Assembly (NCBI RefSeq): GCF_003581615.1
Contig: NZ_QXFH01000076.1
Span: forward strand, 185,506-249,505
Reading direction: 5' to 3'
DNA length: 64,000 nt
Source: Flagellimonas lutimaris
GTDB taxonomy: Bacteria > Bacteroidota > Bacteroidia > Flavobacteriales > Flavobacteriaceae
Below, piece by piece: positions 25,785 to 35,399 of this stretch. Within the stretch, counting starts at the first letter, position 1. Each line of letters begins with the position of its first letter. The position numbers were made by a program, and so were the translations under genes. The notes beneath the pieces were generated by a model. It was not told the origin of the DNA. It did no database searches and saw only the letters and a list, made by a program, of their open reading frames with translations.

Positions 25785-27470
25785 ATGAGGAGCTACAAAT
25801 CCATTCTTTTATTACTATCATTTTTTATTGCCAATGTTTGCCTGTCCCAAGATAAAAAATCGATCACATCAATTTTGGTCGAAACATCTTATAATGATAT
25901 CGATAACGCAATTGTTTACTACCATAAACTCAAAAAAGATAAACCCGAAACATTTAACTTTAACGATGAAAGAGAACTTAATGGTTTGGGTTATCGTCTG
26001 ATCAACGATGGTAGAATTGAAGATGCCATAAAAATTTTCGGATTATTGATTTCTGAGTTTCCTGAATCTTCCAATCCATACGATAGTCTAGGCGAGGCAT
26101 ATTTTTTAAGTGGTGATATGGATTTGGCCCTAGTCAACTATAAAAAATCTCTTGCCTTAAATCCAAATAATGAAAATGCAGAACGGTTTATAGTAAATAT
26201 ACAGTTTGAAAACCGTGATAAAAATAAGTTCTACAACATTTATCCAAAGCAACACTATTTGCATGACATAGACGAATTGGCCAAAACACTTACCACTGTG
26301 AATCCCTATCCATACAAGTTCATGTCAAAAGAAAAATTTTGGAATGTGGTAGATGAAAAAAAGAACTTAATAACAGATACCACGACTTATCCCGAGTTTA
26401 TCTGGCATTGTAGTGAATTGGTATCCAATATAAATTGCGGACATAGTAGTATTCCAATGTACTTCCAACAAGAAAGCGAAATGCTTCCCGCAAGTTTACG
26501 TTTCCCTATGGAGCTGTTCAACCTTAATGGGAAACTATATGTTTCTGATGCGTTGATAAACAACAAAAGAGTGAAAGCAGGAATAGAAATTCTTACCATA
26601 AACGGGAAAACCAGTGCGGAAATAATAGAGGACATCAATAAACATATTAGCTCTCAAGGAAAAGTCGGAAATGCCGCTAAAAGACATTTATACAATTGGC
26701 AATCGACAGCTCTAATACCATATTCATTTGGCTTTCCTAAAAACTATGAAATAGTAATTGAAGGCGAGGAAAAGCCTATAGCATTAAATCAGTTAGAAAC
26801 ATATCAGTTTGGACTCAAAAAACTAAATTCTTGTAATGAAACACTTTGTCTTGATTTTGTCGGTGATGATGAAAGTACAGCACTAATGTCAATAAATCAT
26901 TGGGATTTCTACGGTAGTAAATTTTCAATATTAAAAGAATTTGTGGATGAAAGTTTTGAAAAAATCAATAACAACAATTGTGAAAACCTAATTATTGACG
27001 TTAGAGGAAATGGTGGTGGAAATTCCTGGGGTGCTGCCTATCTATTACAATATTTAAGTAAAAAACCTTTTACCTATTTCAAGGATGCCCCCAAATCTGA
27101 TGCCAAACTCAAACCATTATACCCTTTGGATAATGGATTTAAAGGAGATATCTATTTTTTAACTGACGGAAGAGCTGGCTCAACAACAGGTCAGTTACTT
27201 GCACTTGCAAAGCACAATAAGATCGGTACGATTATAGGTGAAGAATCCAACGGTGGCATATTCTATACTGGAGGACAAAAAATATTTCGCCTTACCAATA
27301 CAGGAGTGTTTTTTATGGTAGGTAGGGTCCCTCATATTACCAATGCAGATTCCATTTCAGATGAAGCAGGTGTATCCCCTCATCATTATAGTGTACTCAC
27401 TATTGAGGATTATCTGCGCGATGTGGATACACCATTAGAATATACTTTGGGACTTATTAAACAAAACTAA
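25785..27470 (+). CDS. Secreted S41-family peptidase with TPR segment
   Basis: 561 residues. A signal peptide (ILLLLSFFIANVCLSQ) is followed by a tetratricopeptide-like stretch at 85-150 (EDAIKIFGLLISEF, DLALVNYKKSLALNPNN). The peptidase core carries S41 hallmarks: LIIDVRGNGGGNSWG near 405 and LTDGRAGSTTGQLLALA near 460, the latter Ser being the candidate nucleophile. The expected lysine base region (GEESNGGIFYTGGQK) is not canonical. S41 enzymes cleave C-terminal tails of envelope proteins or degrade peptides. Together with the other TPR-tailed hydrolases downstream, it is part of a theme in this region. Confidence 0.85.
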   Translation: MRSYKSILLLLSFFIANVCLSQDKKSITSILVETSYNDIDNAIVYYHKLKKDKPETFNFNDERELNGLGYRLINDGRIEDAIKIFGLLISEFPESSNPYDSLGEAYFLSGDMDLALVNYKKSLALNPNNENAERFIVNIQFENRDKNKFYNIYPKQHYLHDIDELAKTLTTVNPYPYKFMSKEKFWNVVDEKKNLITDTTTYPEFIWHCSELVSNINCGHSSIPMYFQQESEMLPASLRFPMELFNLNGKLYVSDALINNKRVKAGIEILTINGKTSAEIIEDINKHISSQGKVGNAAKRHLYNWQSTALIPYSFGFPKNYEIVIEGEEKPIALNQLETYQFGLKKLNSCNETLCLDFVGDDESTALMSINHWDFYGSKFSILKEFVDESFEKINNNNCENLIIDVRGNGGGNSWGAAYLLQYLSKKPFTYFKDAPKSDAKLKPLYPLDNGFKGDIYFLTDGRAGSTTGQLLALAKHNKIGTIIGEESNGGIFYTGGQKIFRLTNTGVFFMVGRVPHITNADSISDEAGVSPHHYSVLTIEDYLRDVDTPLEYTLGLIKQN

Positions 27471-27590
27471 AAACCCGTATCCAGAATATTAAAATGAGTT
27501 AGGTGATTCAAATTGAATACTGCTTCAAATTTCAAATGATGGTGACAATAGTAAATCAGCATTTATCGGCGATATGAAATTAATATCAAT

Positions 27591-28739
27591 CTAGTTGATT
27601 TTGCTTTTCCTGTAATCGGTAGGCGTAGTACCGGTAATTTTTTTAAATGCTGTATTAAAGGAGGATTTGGAATTAAAACCAACCTCATAGATAATTTCCG
27701 ATATGTGAGTGGACCTTCTCTCGGGGTTTTCAAGGATTGTAATCGCCATTTTGATTCTGTACTCATTGATAAAATCGAAAAAATGCTTTCCCAAGTGCCT
27801 ATTGATCAATAATGATAATTCGTGAGGCTGCATTTGCAAGTCATCTGCCAAGTCCTTCATGGTCAGGGAAGGCGACAAAAAAGGCTTGTGCTTTTCCAGA
27901 TGTTGCTTTAATCTGACTATTTCGGATTCAATGCCATTATTTGCCTTAACTGTATTCCCATGGATTGGATTGGGATAATAAATCAAGTTTGAATCGTTAT
28001 CCAGCAGATGTTTTGTATCCAATGGATTGGATATTTCGGGAGAATATAAATGTTTTAAAACCAACCAAATGATAAATATCAGCAATAGAAGTGTGTGAAC
28101 AATTCGGGCAAGGTCAATACTATCCATATGTCCTGAAAAATTGGCTAAAGTCCTTAAAAAGGAAAAAACAAAAAGCAAAGTCAACAAGATGGTCACTTGC
28201 TTTAGCCATTTATAATTTTGACTTCTTTTAGGAGAATAATCCCTATCCAGTACCCGCTTATAGTTTTCAAGTTCCCTTATCATGAGCAGCAAATAAATCG
28301 TGGTGGAGATGATAACTACAGCGGCATAAATCTTAGCCTCCATATGGGAATGAAAAGATTGGTAAAAAGCAATTTTATCAGTTTCCGGGACCACAAAAAA
28401 TCTTGGTACAAATAAAAACAGAACCAAAATAAATGGAATCAAATGGGCCAAATGTTTCTTCACCAATTTAAAATCGAGATACAGGGAAGAAAGTAAATAC
28501 AAATAAAGTAGAGGCGGAAACAGCAACACCAATTGATCGCGAATTTGTTCCAGGAAAAGAGGCATAACAAAATATCTGGAATAATAAAATACACTGATAT
28601 GTAAAAGTACACTGAGCAAAAAGAACCCCATCAACCTATTTCGGACCTTATTATGCTTTTTACTTTTTACCGTTAAAAAGAAAAATGCCAGTACCAGTGC
28701 TATAAAAAAGACCACCAAAGTAATTTTCCCTAAAATCAA
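27591..28739 (-). CDS. AraC-family regulator with membrane sensor domain
   Basis: 382 residues. About seven membrane helices fill residues 5-235 (VVFFIALVLAFFFLTV..., LLFPPLLYLYLLSSLYL, LIPFILVLFLFV). A C-terminal double HTH follows (SLTMKDLADDLQMQPHELSL, then HISEIIYEVGFNSKSSFNTA, ending FKKITGTTPTDYR). These are one-component Bacteroidota regulators that sense through the membrane part and bind DNA in place. It is convergent with the S41 gene. The broken copy at 35.4-36.5 kb is clearly related. Confidence 0.9.
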   Translation of the reverse strand: MILGKITLVVFFIALVLAFFFLTVKSKKHNKVRNRLMGFFLLSVLLHISVFYYSRYFVMPLFLEQIRDQLVLLFPPLLYLYLLSSLYLDFKLVKKHLAHLIPFILVLFLFVPRFFVVPETDKIAFYQSFHSHMEAKIYAAVVIISTTIYLLLMIRELENYKRVLDRDYSPKRSQNYKWLKQVTILLTLLFVFSFLRTLANFSGHMDSIDLARIVHTLLLLIFIIWLVLKHLYSPEISNPLDTKHLLDNDSNLIYYPNPIHGNTVKANNGIESEIVRLKQHLEKHKPFLSPSLTMKDLADDLQMQPHELSLLINRHLGKHFFDFINEYRIKMAITILENPERRSTHISEIIYEVGFNSKSSFNTAFKKITGTTPTDYRKSKIN

Positions 28740-29008
28740 GTTTTTTTCAGAAGAAAGTGGAAATAATTCGTTGGTTGAACATTAATTAAATTCCGAGTTT
28801 ATTATAACGGGACGAACATTTCCTGTAGCTGGAATTCCGGCTCAGCCCAGGTTTAAAAGTAAGATTAATTCATTGTAACGGATAAGATTTAACTTTTTTT
28901 AAAATACGGGTGGGGCTTTCAAAAATTTGCAAAGAAATTCAAGTATTACACTACATTTTAATCTAAGGTTTGACAGCTCATCCACTATCTGATATTTTAT
29001 TTCCGATT

Positions 29009-29143
29009 TTATTTCAACTTGTACGGAAGCACCCATTTAAATAGGTCTTCACAACCAATGGACTCTAAAATATCCCCATGATATTGATGTTGTGGATAAT
29101 TATCTGAAAAAACATTAAAAAGTAGTATTTTGTATGATGAATT
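29009..29143 (-). pseudogene. C-terminal gene remnant, family unknown
   Basis: A stop-to-stop frame without start that reads like a protein end: NYPQHQYHGDILESIGCEDL then FKWVLPYKLK and TAA at 29009. Upstream the frame is closed at 29144. The composition is that of a real coding C-terminus rather than noise, so it is probably what remains of a deleted gene between the AraC regulator and the metallo-beta-lactamase. Family not recognised. Confidence 0.3.
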
Positions 29144-29165
29144 TTAACTCTAGCAGTCAGTTTTC

Positions 29166-29190
29166 GACAAGTTGAAATTTTTCAATTGTC
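29166..29190. repeat. Inverted repeat upstream of the metallo-beta-lactamase
   Basis: GACAAGTTGAAA and TTTCAATTGTC form a stem with one bulged base. It lies 74 bases before the GTG start of the metallo-beta-lactamase gene. It could be an operator or a leader hairpin. Confidence 0.35.
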
Positions 29191-29263
29191 CAAGGCTTTG
29201 AGGGTTTATACTATTATTCCTTGATAAGGAACCAAACAACGAGCTTAAAAAGAACTAAAATCA

Positions 29264-30076
29264 GTGGTTAAGCTAATATTGAGTTTTCTTCTAATTGTAG
29301 GGCCTTGCCATGCGCTGCCAAAAGGTTCATTTTCAAAAGAAAACGAGATGTCCAAACAGAAAGTCCATCGTACTCATACGGAAAGACAAAAAACGGACAG
29401 CATCACTGTATATCAAACCGATAATCTTATAATCAAACAACTGTCGGATGGTATCTATCAGCATATCTCCTTTTTAGATACCGAGGATTATGGAAAAGTA
29501 ACATGCAACGGTATGTTGGTCATCAATAAAAATGAGGGGGTCATATTCGACACACCAACGGACAACCAAGGTTCATTGGAACTGATTCATTTCACAAGAG
29601 AAGTACTCCGAACCTCAATTATTGGTATAGTTCCCACTCATTTTCACGAAGATTGCATAGGCGGGATACAGGAGTTTATATCAAAAAGCATTCCCATCTA
29701 CGGCTCGAAACGGACCATTGATCTATTGACAAACGACAATAACAAACTTACTGGTTACATTACAGGTTTTGAAGATAGTCTGACATTGGAAATTGGCACT
29801 AAAAAGGTGTATGCGGAATATTTTGGTGAAGGGCACACCAAAGATAATATTATCGGTGTTTTCCCTGGAAATAATGTTGTTTTCGGTGGATGTCTTCTTA
29901 AGGCATTGGGGGCTAGCAAAGGGTTTTTAGGCGATGCCAATACGGAGAAATGGTCAGAAACTGTTCGAAAAATCAAATTAAAGTATCCGAATACGTCCAT
30001 CGTAATTCCTGGACATGGAAATCCAGGAGGACCAGAATTATTTGATTACACGATACAATTATTCAAATTGAAATAA
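29264..30076 (+). CDS. Subclass B1 metallo-beta-lactamase
   Basis: 270 residues from a GTG at 29264 that provides an export signal (LILSFLLIVGPCHA). All B1 zinc ligands are present: THFHEDC gives the first two His and the Asp, GEGHTKD the third His, GGC (VVFGGCLLKALG) the Cys, and PGHGNPGG the last His. The surrounding core (VINKNEGVIFDTP, HTKDNIIGVFPGNNVVFGG) is diagnostic. Such enzymes hydrolyse penicillins, cephalosporins and carbapenems in the periplasm. Loop composition cannot be compared with known variants here. The 57-residue gene follows 58 bases later. It is near four serine beta-lactamase-like genes but not in an operon with them. Confidence 0.93.
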   Translation: MVKLILSFLLIVGPCHALPKGSFSKENEMSKQKVHRTHTERQKTDSITVYQTDNLIIKQLSDGIYQHISFLDTEDYGKVTCNGMLVINKNEGVIFDTPTDNQGSLELIHFTREVLRTSIIGIVPTHFHEDCIGGIQEFISKSIPIYGSKRTIDLLTNDNNKLTGYITGFEDSLTLEIGTKKVYAEYFGEGHTKDNIIGVFPGNNVVFGGCLLKALGASKGFLGDANTEKWSETVRKIKLKYPNTSIVIPGHGNPGGPELFDYTIQLFKLK

Positions 30077-30134
30077 ACATTTGGCCGGCAATCGTTGCAT
30101 TAAAAATAAATATTTTCAAACCATCTACTAAATT

Positions 30135-30308
30135 ATGAATAAATCAACCAAAATACTTCTTATTGCTATCGGTACACTTAGCATTATTGCAGGAATCTTC
30201 AACTATCTGAAGAAAGAAGATTTAACCGAGTCCATGTTCGCATTGGTTATCGGCATTTCAATAATCGTAACCGTTTTTTATGGAAAAAAATTGAATACTT
30301 GTAAGTAA
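30135..30308 (+). CDS. 57-residue two-helix membrane protein, paralogue of the 48.3 kb gene
   Basis: A 57-codon frame: KSTKILLIAIGTLSIIAG is the first membrane helix, KKEDLTES a short charged loop, and FALVIGISIIVTVFYG the second helix. A second copy at 48300-48473 has the same length, the same KSTKILLI start and the same loop position. It lies 58 bases after the metallo-beta-lactamase gene in the same direction. No function known; small two-helix proteins often stabilise or modulate membrane enzymes. Confidence 0.65.
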   Translation: MNKSTKILLIAIGTLSIIAGIFNYLKKEDLTESMFALVIGISIIVTVFYGKKLNTCK

Positions 30309-30549
30309 GGGTTTATAATTCTTGCTGTTTTCACAGCCTTTATCCACACCTAAAGACCTAGTTTGAAGAAGGGTTTTTAAGCAAAATCATCAGTTCAATT
30401 TCCCAAATCTCTTAGATGCAATGAAGATGGAATGGCAGTCAGGTATATATCAAATATCGATTGGAAAAGTATGTACCTGAATTGTAATAAGGGGTCCAAT
30501 AAAGATTTATGTGACATTGATCCAATGTTGAGCACTAAAATATGTTTCT

Positions 30550-31461
30550 TCAATTGGTTATGGAACTCACTTGACTTAAATAAATAACGCTCCTATCTTT
30601 TGGTAGTATTACATTAAATCTTCTGATAATATCACCACCTAAAATACTCATTCTTTGCTGTCCTATTTTCCCATCAAAAAATCCGATGTTTACATCACTA
30701 AAAGAAGTTTTCGCAAGAAAGAAGAAAGGGATTTTTCCCCGCTTTATTTTTACTGGGTTTCCAAAGGAATCTTTTAACTCCTGTTCTGATGTTATTTTAA
30801 TACGCTTCGCCAATTGAGCCTTTCTTGCAAAAACATCCTCTATGAGCAATGCACCTGCGTAACCGGAATGGTATAGGAAATCATGTTCATATATAATGCC
30901 ATCAATAGACATTGCTCCTTGAACAAAAAGCAGATTATCCTTTCTTATCACAGGACAGCTAGTGTACCGCTCTATTTTTGATGGTAGCGATTCGTAGAGA
31001 AAGATGATTTCATTATCAAAATTGATTTCGACTACATAATCTTCGAACAGGTCAAGACCAAACTTCCCCTGTGTCCCAGGGCCGGAATTTTTGTTTTCCC
31101 AAACCTCGATATCCTCGAAAGTCGATTGTGAAATTTGCAACCTATTTCCAGTGCTGTAACGTGAGTTCCCATTTCCGCCCCAAGAACCTACACCAATGGA
31201 GTCATCCCACATGATACTTTGTATTTTTTTTGAATGTTCACGAACGACTGATACGGAATTGCTTGCGGTATGTAGCATAATATCAAGTGTGTCCCTTTTA
31301 TTTAAAACAACTTCCACAACAATATTATTATAGCTCGTGAGTTTAAAGGGAATGGAATCGATGGCATTTAAGGTGATATTGGTATTATCCGATTGGCCAA
31401 ACCCATATGGAACAGAAGTCAGCAACATCAATAGCAGTATACAAAAAAGTCTTCTATTCAT
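30550..31461 (-). CDS. Aspartic-protease-fold protein with both catalytic Asp changed to His
   Basis: 303 residues. Signal peptide to about 23 (LLLMLLTSVPYGFG). The two half-barrels of clan AA (retropepsin-like) are recognisable from the strand patterns: PFKLTSYNNIVVEVV leading to MLHTASNS at 62-69, and EHDFLYHSGYAGALLIEDV at 192-210, plus the ILGGDIIRRFNVILP end block. The catalytic tripeptide D-T/S-G/A is HTA at 64 and HSG at 198, so both Asp are His. The fold is kept but standard catalysis is not possible. It may bind a peptide or metal, or serve as an envelope inhibitor or sensor. The family call is by eye. Confidence 0.6.
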   Translation of the reverse strand: MNRRLFCILLLMLLTSVPYGFGQSDNTNITLNAIDSIPFKLTSYNNIVVEVVLNKRDTLDIMLHTASNSVSVVREHSKKIQSIMWDDSIGVGSWGGNGNSRYSTGNRLQISQSTFEDIEVWENKNSGPGTQGKFGLDLFEDYVVEINFDNEIIFLYESLPSKIERYTSCPVIRKDNLLFVQGAMSIDGIIYEHDFLYHSGYAGALLIEDVFARKAQLAKRIKITSEQELKDSFGNPVKIKRGKIPFFFLAKTSFSDVNIGFFDGKIGQQRMSILGGDIIRRFNVILPKDRSVIYLSQVSSITN

Positions 31462-31724
31462 TAAAAGGGAAAATTTGATGGAAACATTATTTTAGTAAGC
31501 CATTTCTGTTCCAATTTAGATAAAACTTCCGCTCCATCCCAACAACGACTTCATTTTTCTACGGGTCCCTGGTCAAGCAATACTGATGAAGTAGACCAAC
31601 AACCATATCTCTACATAAAATCATTTAATATTTTATTCTCCCATTTACTTTTACGTTTCTCCAGAGGACATCTTTCAATGTCCTAATGTTACCAAAACAA
31701 AAGACAAAATTTACCCGATTGGAA

Positions 31725-32747
31725 TCACCTGTTGAATTTCGCCGGTGTCAATCCGGTTCTACTCTTGAACGCCTTATAGAAGGCAGATTTTGAATTGAAC
31801 CCAGCAAGGTTCCCTATTGCCTCTATGGTATACCTATTATCGCTTGATAACAATAGGTTCTTTGCTTCTTCAATCCTGTAATTATTTACAAATTCAGTAA
31901 AGCTTTGGTTCAGGTATACATTCAAAAACTTTGATAGCTCATGAGGTGTAGCGTCTACTTTATCAGCAAGGTCCGCAATTTTCAGTTTAGGATCTGCATA
32001 TAATTTCTGTTCTTCCATGATCTTTTGCAACTGTTGTAAAAGCTTTTGGGAATGGGGTACTATATTCACCGGTTTCCATCCTTTGTTCTTGGGAAAAACT
32101 TTTGAGCGGAGGCGTTTTTTAAACTGAAAAAAAAGGAAAATGACATAAAAAAGCAGTGAAAACACTAGCGAACCGGTAATGAAATAGTCAAAACCAATAA
32201 TGGATAGACATATCCAGAGAATAAGGTTCGATAGGAGCAATGTTATTAACCAATTCTCCAGAAGTGTCAACCTTTTGCCTCTTTTGATTCCTTTAAGCAC
32301 CAATAAACCCGAAAGCATGATATACAAAAGCCACTGAAAATTGATAATGGGTAAAAGTATATCCTTATACAAATCCCGAAAGTTCCAAAAAGGCATGACT
32401 ACCATCATAAGACAGACCGCCAATACCCACACAAATAAGTGTATTTTCCATTTACGGGACCAAAAAGTACTGAAAACACCAACAACGGCAACATAATTGA
32501 ACAGTGCGGGACCTATCAATAGAAAAAATGCAGGTCCTGTCTGTAGGAACCAAATAGGTTCGATTGTAGAAAAAGCGTAGAACAACGACTTCAACACCCT
32601 TATACTGAGGATTATGAGAAAGAAACCGAACAACCGGTTATCCAACTTCACATAAGACTTGCTCAACAATAAATACATAGCCAAAATAAAACTATTGAAG
32701 AGACCTACAGCTCCAAAGAAAAACAATACTTGAGATAAGTAATCCAC
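31725..32747 (-). CDS. AraC-family regulator with membrane sensor domain
   Basis: 340 residues with seven or eight membrane helices in the first 225 (LFFFGAVGLFNSFILAMYLL, LLYIMLSGLLVLKGIKR, LLSNLILWICLSIIGF) and a C-terminal HTH pair (LKIADLADKVDATPHELSKF, YTIEAIGNLAGFNSKSAFYK, RTGLTPAKFNR). Same architecture as the 27.6 kb regulator but clearly a different paralogue. Its targets are unknown; adjacent genes are the altered aspartic-protease-like protein and an oxidoreductase. Confidence 0.88.
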   Translation of the reverse strand: MDYLSQVLFFFGAVGLFNSFILAMYLLLSKSYVKLDNRLFGFFLIILSIRVLKSLFYAFSTIEPIWFLQTGPAFFLLIGPALFNYVAVVGVFSTFWSRKWKIHLFVWVLAVCLMMVVMPFWNFRDLYKDILLPIINFQWLLYIMLSGLLVLKGIKRGKRLTLLENWLITLLLSNLILWICLSIIGFDYFITGSLVFSLLFYVIFLFFQFKKRLRSKVFPKNKGWKPVNIVPHSQKLLQQLQKIMEEQKLYADPKLKIADLADKVDATPHELSKFLNVYLNQSFTEFVNNYRIEEAKNLLLSSDNRYTIEAIGNLAGFNSKSAFYKAFKSRTGLTPAKFNR

Positions 32748-32900
32748 GGTGTAAATTTAAGGGAATCCTCCAGAAAAACTAAGGATAAAAATAGCCATCC
32801 CTGCAATACAGTATCACTAGCTCACAAACCATTGCCCTCTTAGGTTTTGTATCTTTCCCACTGTATCAAAACCAATATATCCATTAATAATCATGGTTTA

Positions 32901-33833
32901 TTACGATGATAATGACTTGTCCACCAATACCACTACATTACCTTTTTTATGTCCATTGTCCACGTAGGTGTGAGCGTCTACCATTCCATCGAATCGGTAA
33001 ATCCTATCAATCACCGGAAGGATTTCTCCTTTTTCCACCAGCGATTTAATCTTTTTGATATGCACATCCTTCTCCTTTGTCATCATCTTTACAGAAACAA
33101 AACGACCTTTTTCCTTTAGCATCTTCCGAGCGGTCCTCTTACTGACCTTTCCTACCGCATCAAAAAAAATATCGAACCTTCCGGCCAATTTTGTGAAATC
33201 TTCTTTAAGATAATCGATAACATGTTCAGCACCAAGGTTTGTAACCATTTTGATGTTGCTCGTACTGCACACCCCGGTTACCCTCGCATTTTGGTTTTTG
33301 GCCAACTGGACAGCATAAGTTCCAACACTCCCGGAAGCACCATATATCAATATTTCCTCCGTGCCCGATATCTTTCCCTTTTCCAATAAAAAAAGGGCGG
33401 TCATAGCTCCGATAGGCAATACAGCAGATTCTATATGGCTCATGTTATTGGGTTTAATGGATAGTACCCCATGCTTCCATTTCTGGGGAACGCATACATA
33501 CTGGGCATAGGAACCCTTTTTGAGCATTGTTGTTGTCCCAAAAACCTCGTCACCTTCCTTGAACCCATTTACCTTTTTCCCCACCTGTTCCACAACACCT
33601 GAAAATTCATGTCCCAAGATTTTCCTTTTAGGTCTAAAAAGGCCGAATATAAGTCTCGCAAGCAACCAATATAAAAAGGGAAAGTCAGAGCTTCGAAGCC
33701 TTACATCACCTGCGCATACCGTTGTAGCACAGACTTTCACCAACACCTCATTGGAATTTGGGGTGGGTTTTTCGATCTCAACAGCTTTGAGTACTTGGGG
33801 AGGGCCATACTTCTCGTGGATATAAGCTTTCAT
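32901..33833 (-). CDS. Medium-chain NAD(P)-dependent oxidoreductase
   Basis: 310 residues of the zinc-free quinone-reductase-like MDR type. The GroES part has GHEFSGVVEQVGKKVNGFKE and GDEVFGTTTMLKKGSYAQYV; the Rossmann part has the dinucleotide motif YGASGSVGTYAVQLA near 165. It reduces quinones or enones with NADPH in the cytoplasm. Residues for a catalytic zinc (Cys near 38 with C and H) are partly present (VCATTVCAGDVRL) but the structural zinc loop is absent. Substrate unknown. It stands alone, in the same direction as the AraC genes. Confidence 0.9.
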   Translation of the reverse strand: MKAYIHEKYGPPQVLKAVEIEKPTPNSNEVLVKVCATTVCAGDVRLRSSDFPFLYWLLARLIFGLFRPKRKILGHEFSGVVEQVGKKVNGFKEGDEVFGTTTMLKKGSYAQYVCVPQKWKHGVLSIKPNNMSHIESAVLPIGAMTALFLLEKGKISGTEEILIYGASGSVGTYAVQLAKNQNARVTGVCSTSNIKMVTNLGAEHVIDYLKEDFTKLAGRFDIFFDAVGKVSKRTARKMLKEKGRFVSVKMMTKEKDVHIKKIKSLVEKGEILPVIDRIYRFDGMVDAHTYVDNGHKKGNVVVLVDKSLSS

Positions 33834-34637
33834 TCAAAATTGATTTCAACACTATTAAACGTCTACCTTGGATCAATGGACACCTATATTTGCTTGATTA
33901 CAGCATACGATGCTCAATTGGTTCAAGTAATTTATAAAGACCTCAAGACACATACGATTATACTTTTCGTGTTCAAAGGGGTCAAATCTTGAACTCAATG
34001 GACGGGAATATCAAGATGAGCAACATAAATGGTAAAATACTCTTTTAAGGAAGCTGTTCCATAGACTCCATTTAAATTATTTGTAAAAAGGATGGACGTA
34101 GAAACTTGATTATTGGCCTAACTCAAAAAATCAATGAGTCAGAATAAAAAATAATCCATTTTTAAATATTTACGCTACTATCTTTCCCGACATCCATCCC
34201 TAATATATTAATTCCAAAATAATGCTGAAATTCACCTGTTCAAGCAAACATTTTATAGTTCGTTGGAAATACCCCGATAATAAGTTGTGGGAATACCTAT
34301 TGGCGAATCCCCGAAAGTCTTTGGCGATATATACCTTACAATATTTCCTTGCTTTTTAAAGCTTTTTCAGCATATGTATTCTACATACCACAGCTTATCC
34401 TTCCAAAATAATATTCCCTCATCATCTCTTCATTTCAATGGGGGCGAGAAAATCAATCCCTATTTTGAAAAGCATTTGAAGTCCAGGTTCCCATTCAGAT
34501 CAGGGATAAACCATTTTCATCACTTTACCTTTGAAGTATTCTGCCCTAATTACTGGGACCTGAACTTACAAGGCAACTTTTTTTAAATCCTTATAATAAG
34601 ATCGGACAACGAGTACTAGTGCTATCCAACATCCAAT
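33834..34637. other. 800-base gap with no recognised gene
   Basis: AT-rich sequence between the oxidoreductase and an AraC gene. Plus-strand frames at 34287-34586 (99 codons) and near 34222-34359 have somewhat protein-like runs (KLWEYLLANPRKSLAIY) but no family, no start context and no continuity, so they may be remnants. I call no gene. Confidence 0.35.
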
Positions 34638-35195
34638 TTATGTACCGGTTCGCCCCATTAAACCACTATTCCTGTTTTCTACAATGAAATCCTTAGGAGT
34701 CATACCTGTGAATTTTTTAAAAGCCCTATTAAAGGTTGTCGAATTGTTAAACCCCACTTCATACATTACCTCACCAATTTGTATTTTTCTTCTCTCCGAT
34801 AGTAGACGTATTGCCTTTTTGATGCGAAAACTATTCACAAAGGAATTAAAGTCCATTTTCAGCTCTTGGTTCAATACCAAGGATGTTTGGTGCTTGGATA
34901 GGGAAATCAATTTGGCCAGGTCATTTAATTTGAAATCAGGATTTATATACGGCTCACCTACTTCCATCTTTTCAATGATGATATCTTTATAATCCTTGGC
35001 CACAGCTTCCGAAATACCATTCCGTGCATATTTATCAGCACGATCAAATACGGATGTCATCGCGATGGATTCAGAACCAACAGCATCACTTTTTGAATTT
35101 AGGACAAGCCTCTTCACTGCGATTGAGAGCAAATAGAAAATTGCCGCTAGTAGTATAACGATAACAAAAAGTAAAATGTCCGTAAGCATATTCAC
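34638..35195 (-). CDS. Short AraC-family regulator with one membrane helix
   Basis: 185 residues. One membrane helix at 5-27 (LLFVIVILLAAIFYLLSIAV) and then the AraC double HTH (FKLNDLAKLISLSKHQTSLV, KIQIGEVMYEVGFNNSTTFN, KKFTGMTPKDF). It lacks the polytopic or TPR sensor domain of its paralogues, so it may be a shortened relative, anchored at the membrane and acting with a separate sensor. It ends in a GT-rich tail of 12 residues after the HTH. Confidence 0.85.
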   Translation of the reverse strand: MNMLTDILLFVIVILLAAIFYLLSIAVKRLVLNSKSDAVGSESIAMTSVFDRADKYARNGISEAVAKDYKDIIIEKMEVGEPYINPDFKLNDLAKLISLSKHQTSLVLNQELKMDFNSFVNSFRIKKAIRLLSERRKIQIGEVMYEVGFNNSTTFNRAFKKFTGMTPKDFIVENRNSGLMGRTGT

Positions 35196-35399
35196 GTGAT
35201 TTGGATTCTATCCTTTAATTTTAAAACATGGTTAATTACAAAGGCTATGGGTTCCTTCTGTGAATACATTTTCAAAACATCGATATTGTCCTTTGGACCG
35301 ATCATTGGAATTTTGCCCATGACCCCAAAAGCCCATCACCGTCATTAAAGGAAAATACTTGAACTGTTTCAAAATACCTTATTCGCATGGAGCAAATAT

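Noticed and set aside
34287..34586. 99-codon plus-strand frame
   Set aside because: No recognisable family, no start context and the neighbouring frames are equally open; it may be part of a remnant, so it is only mentioned in the gap entry.
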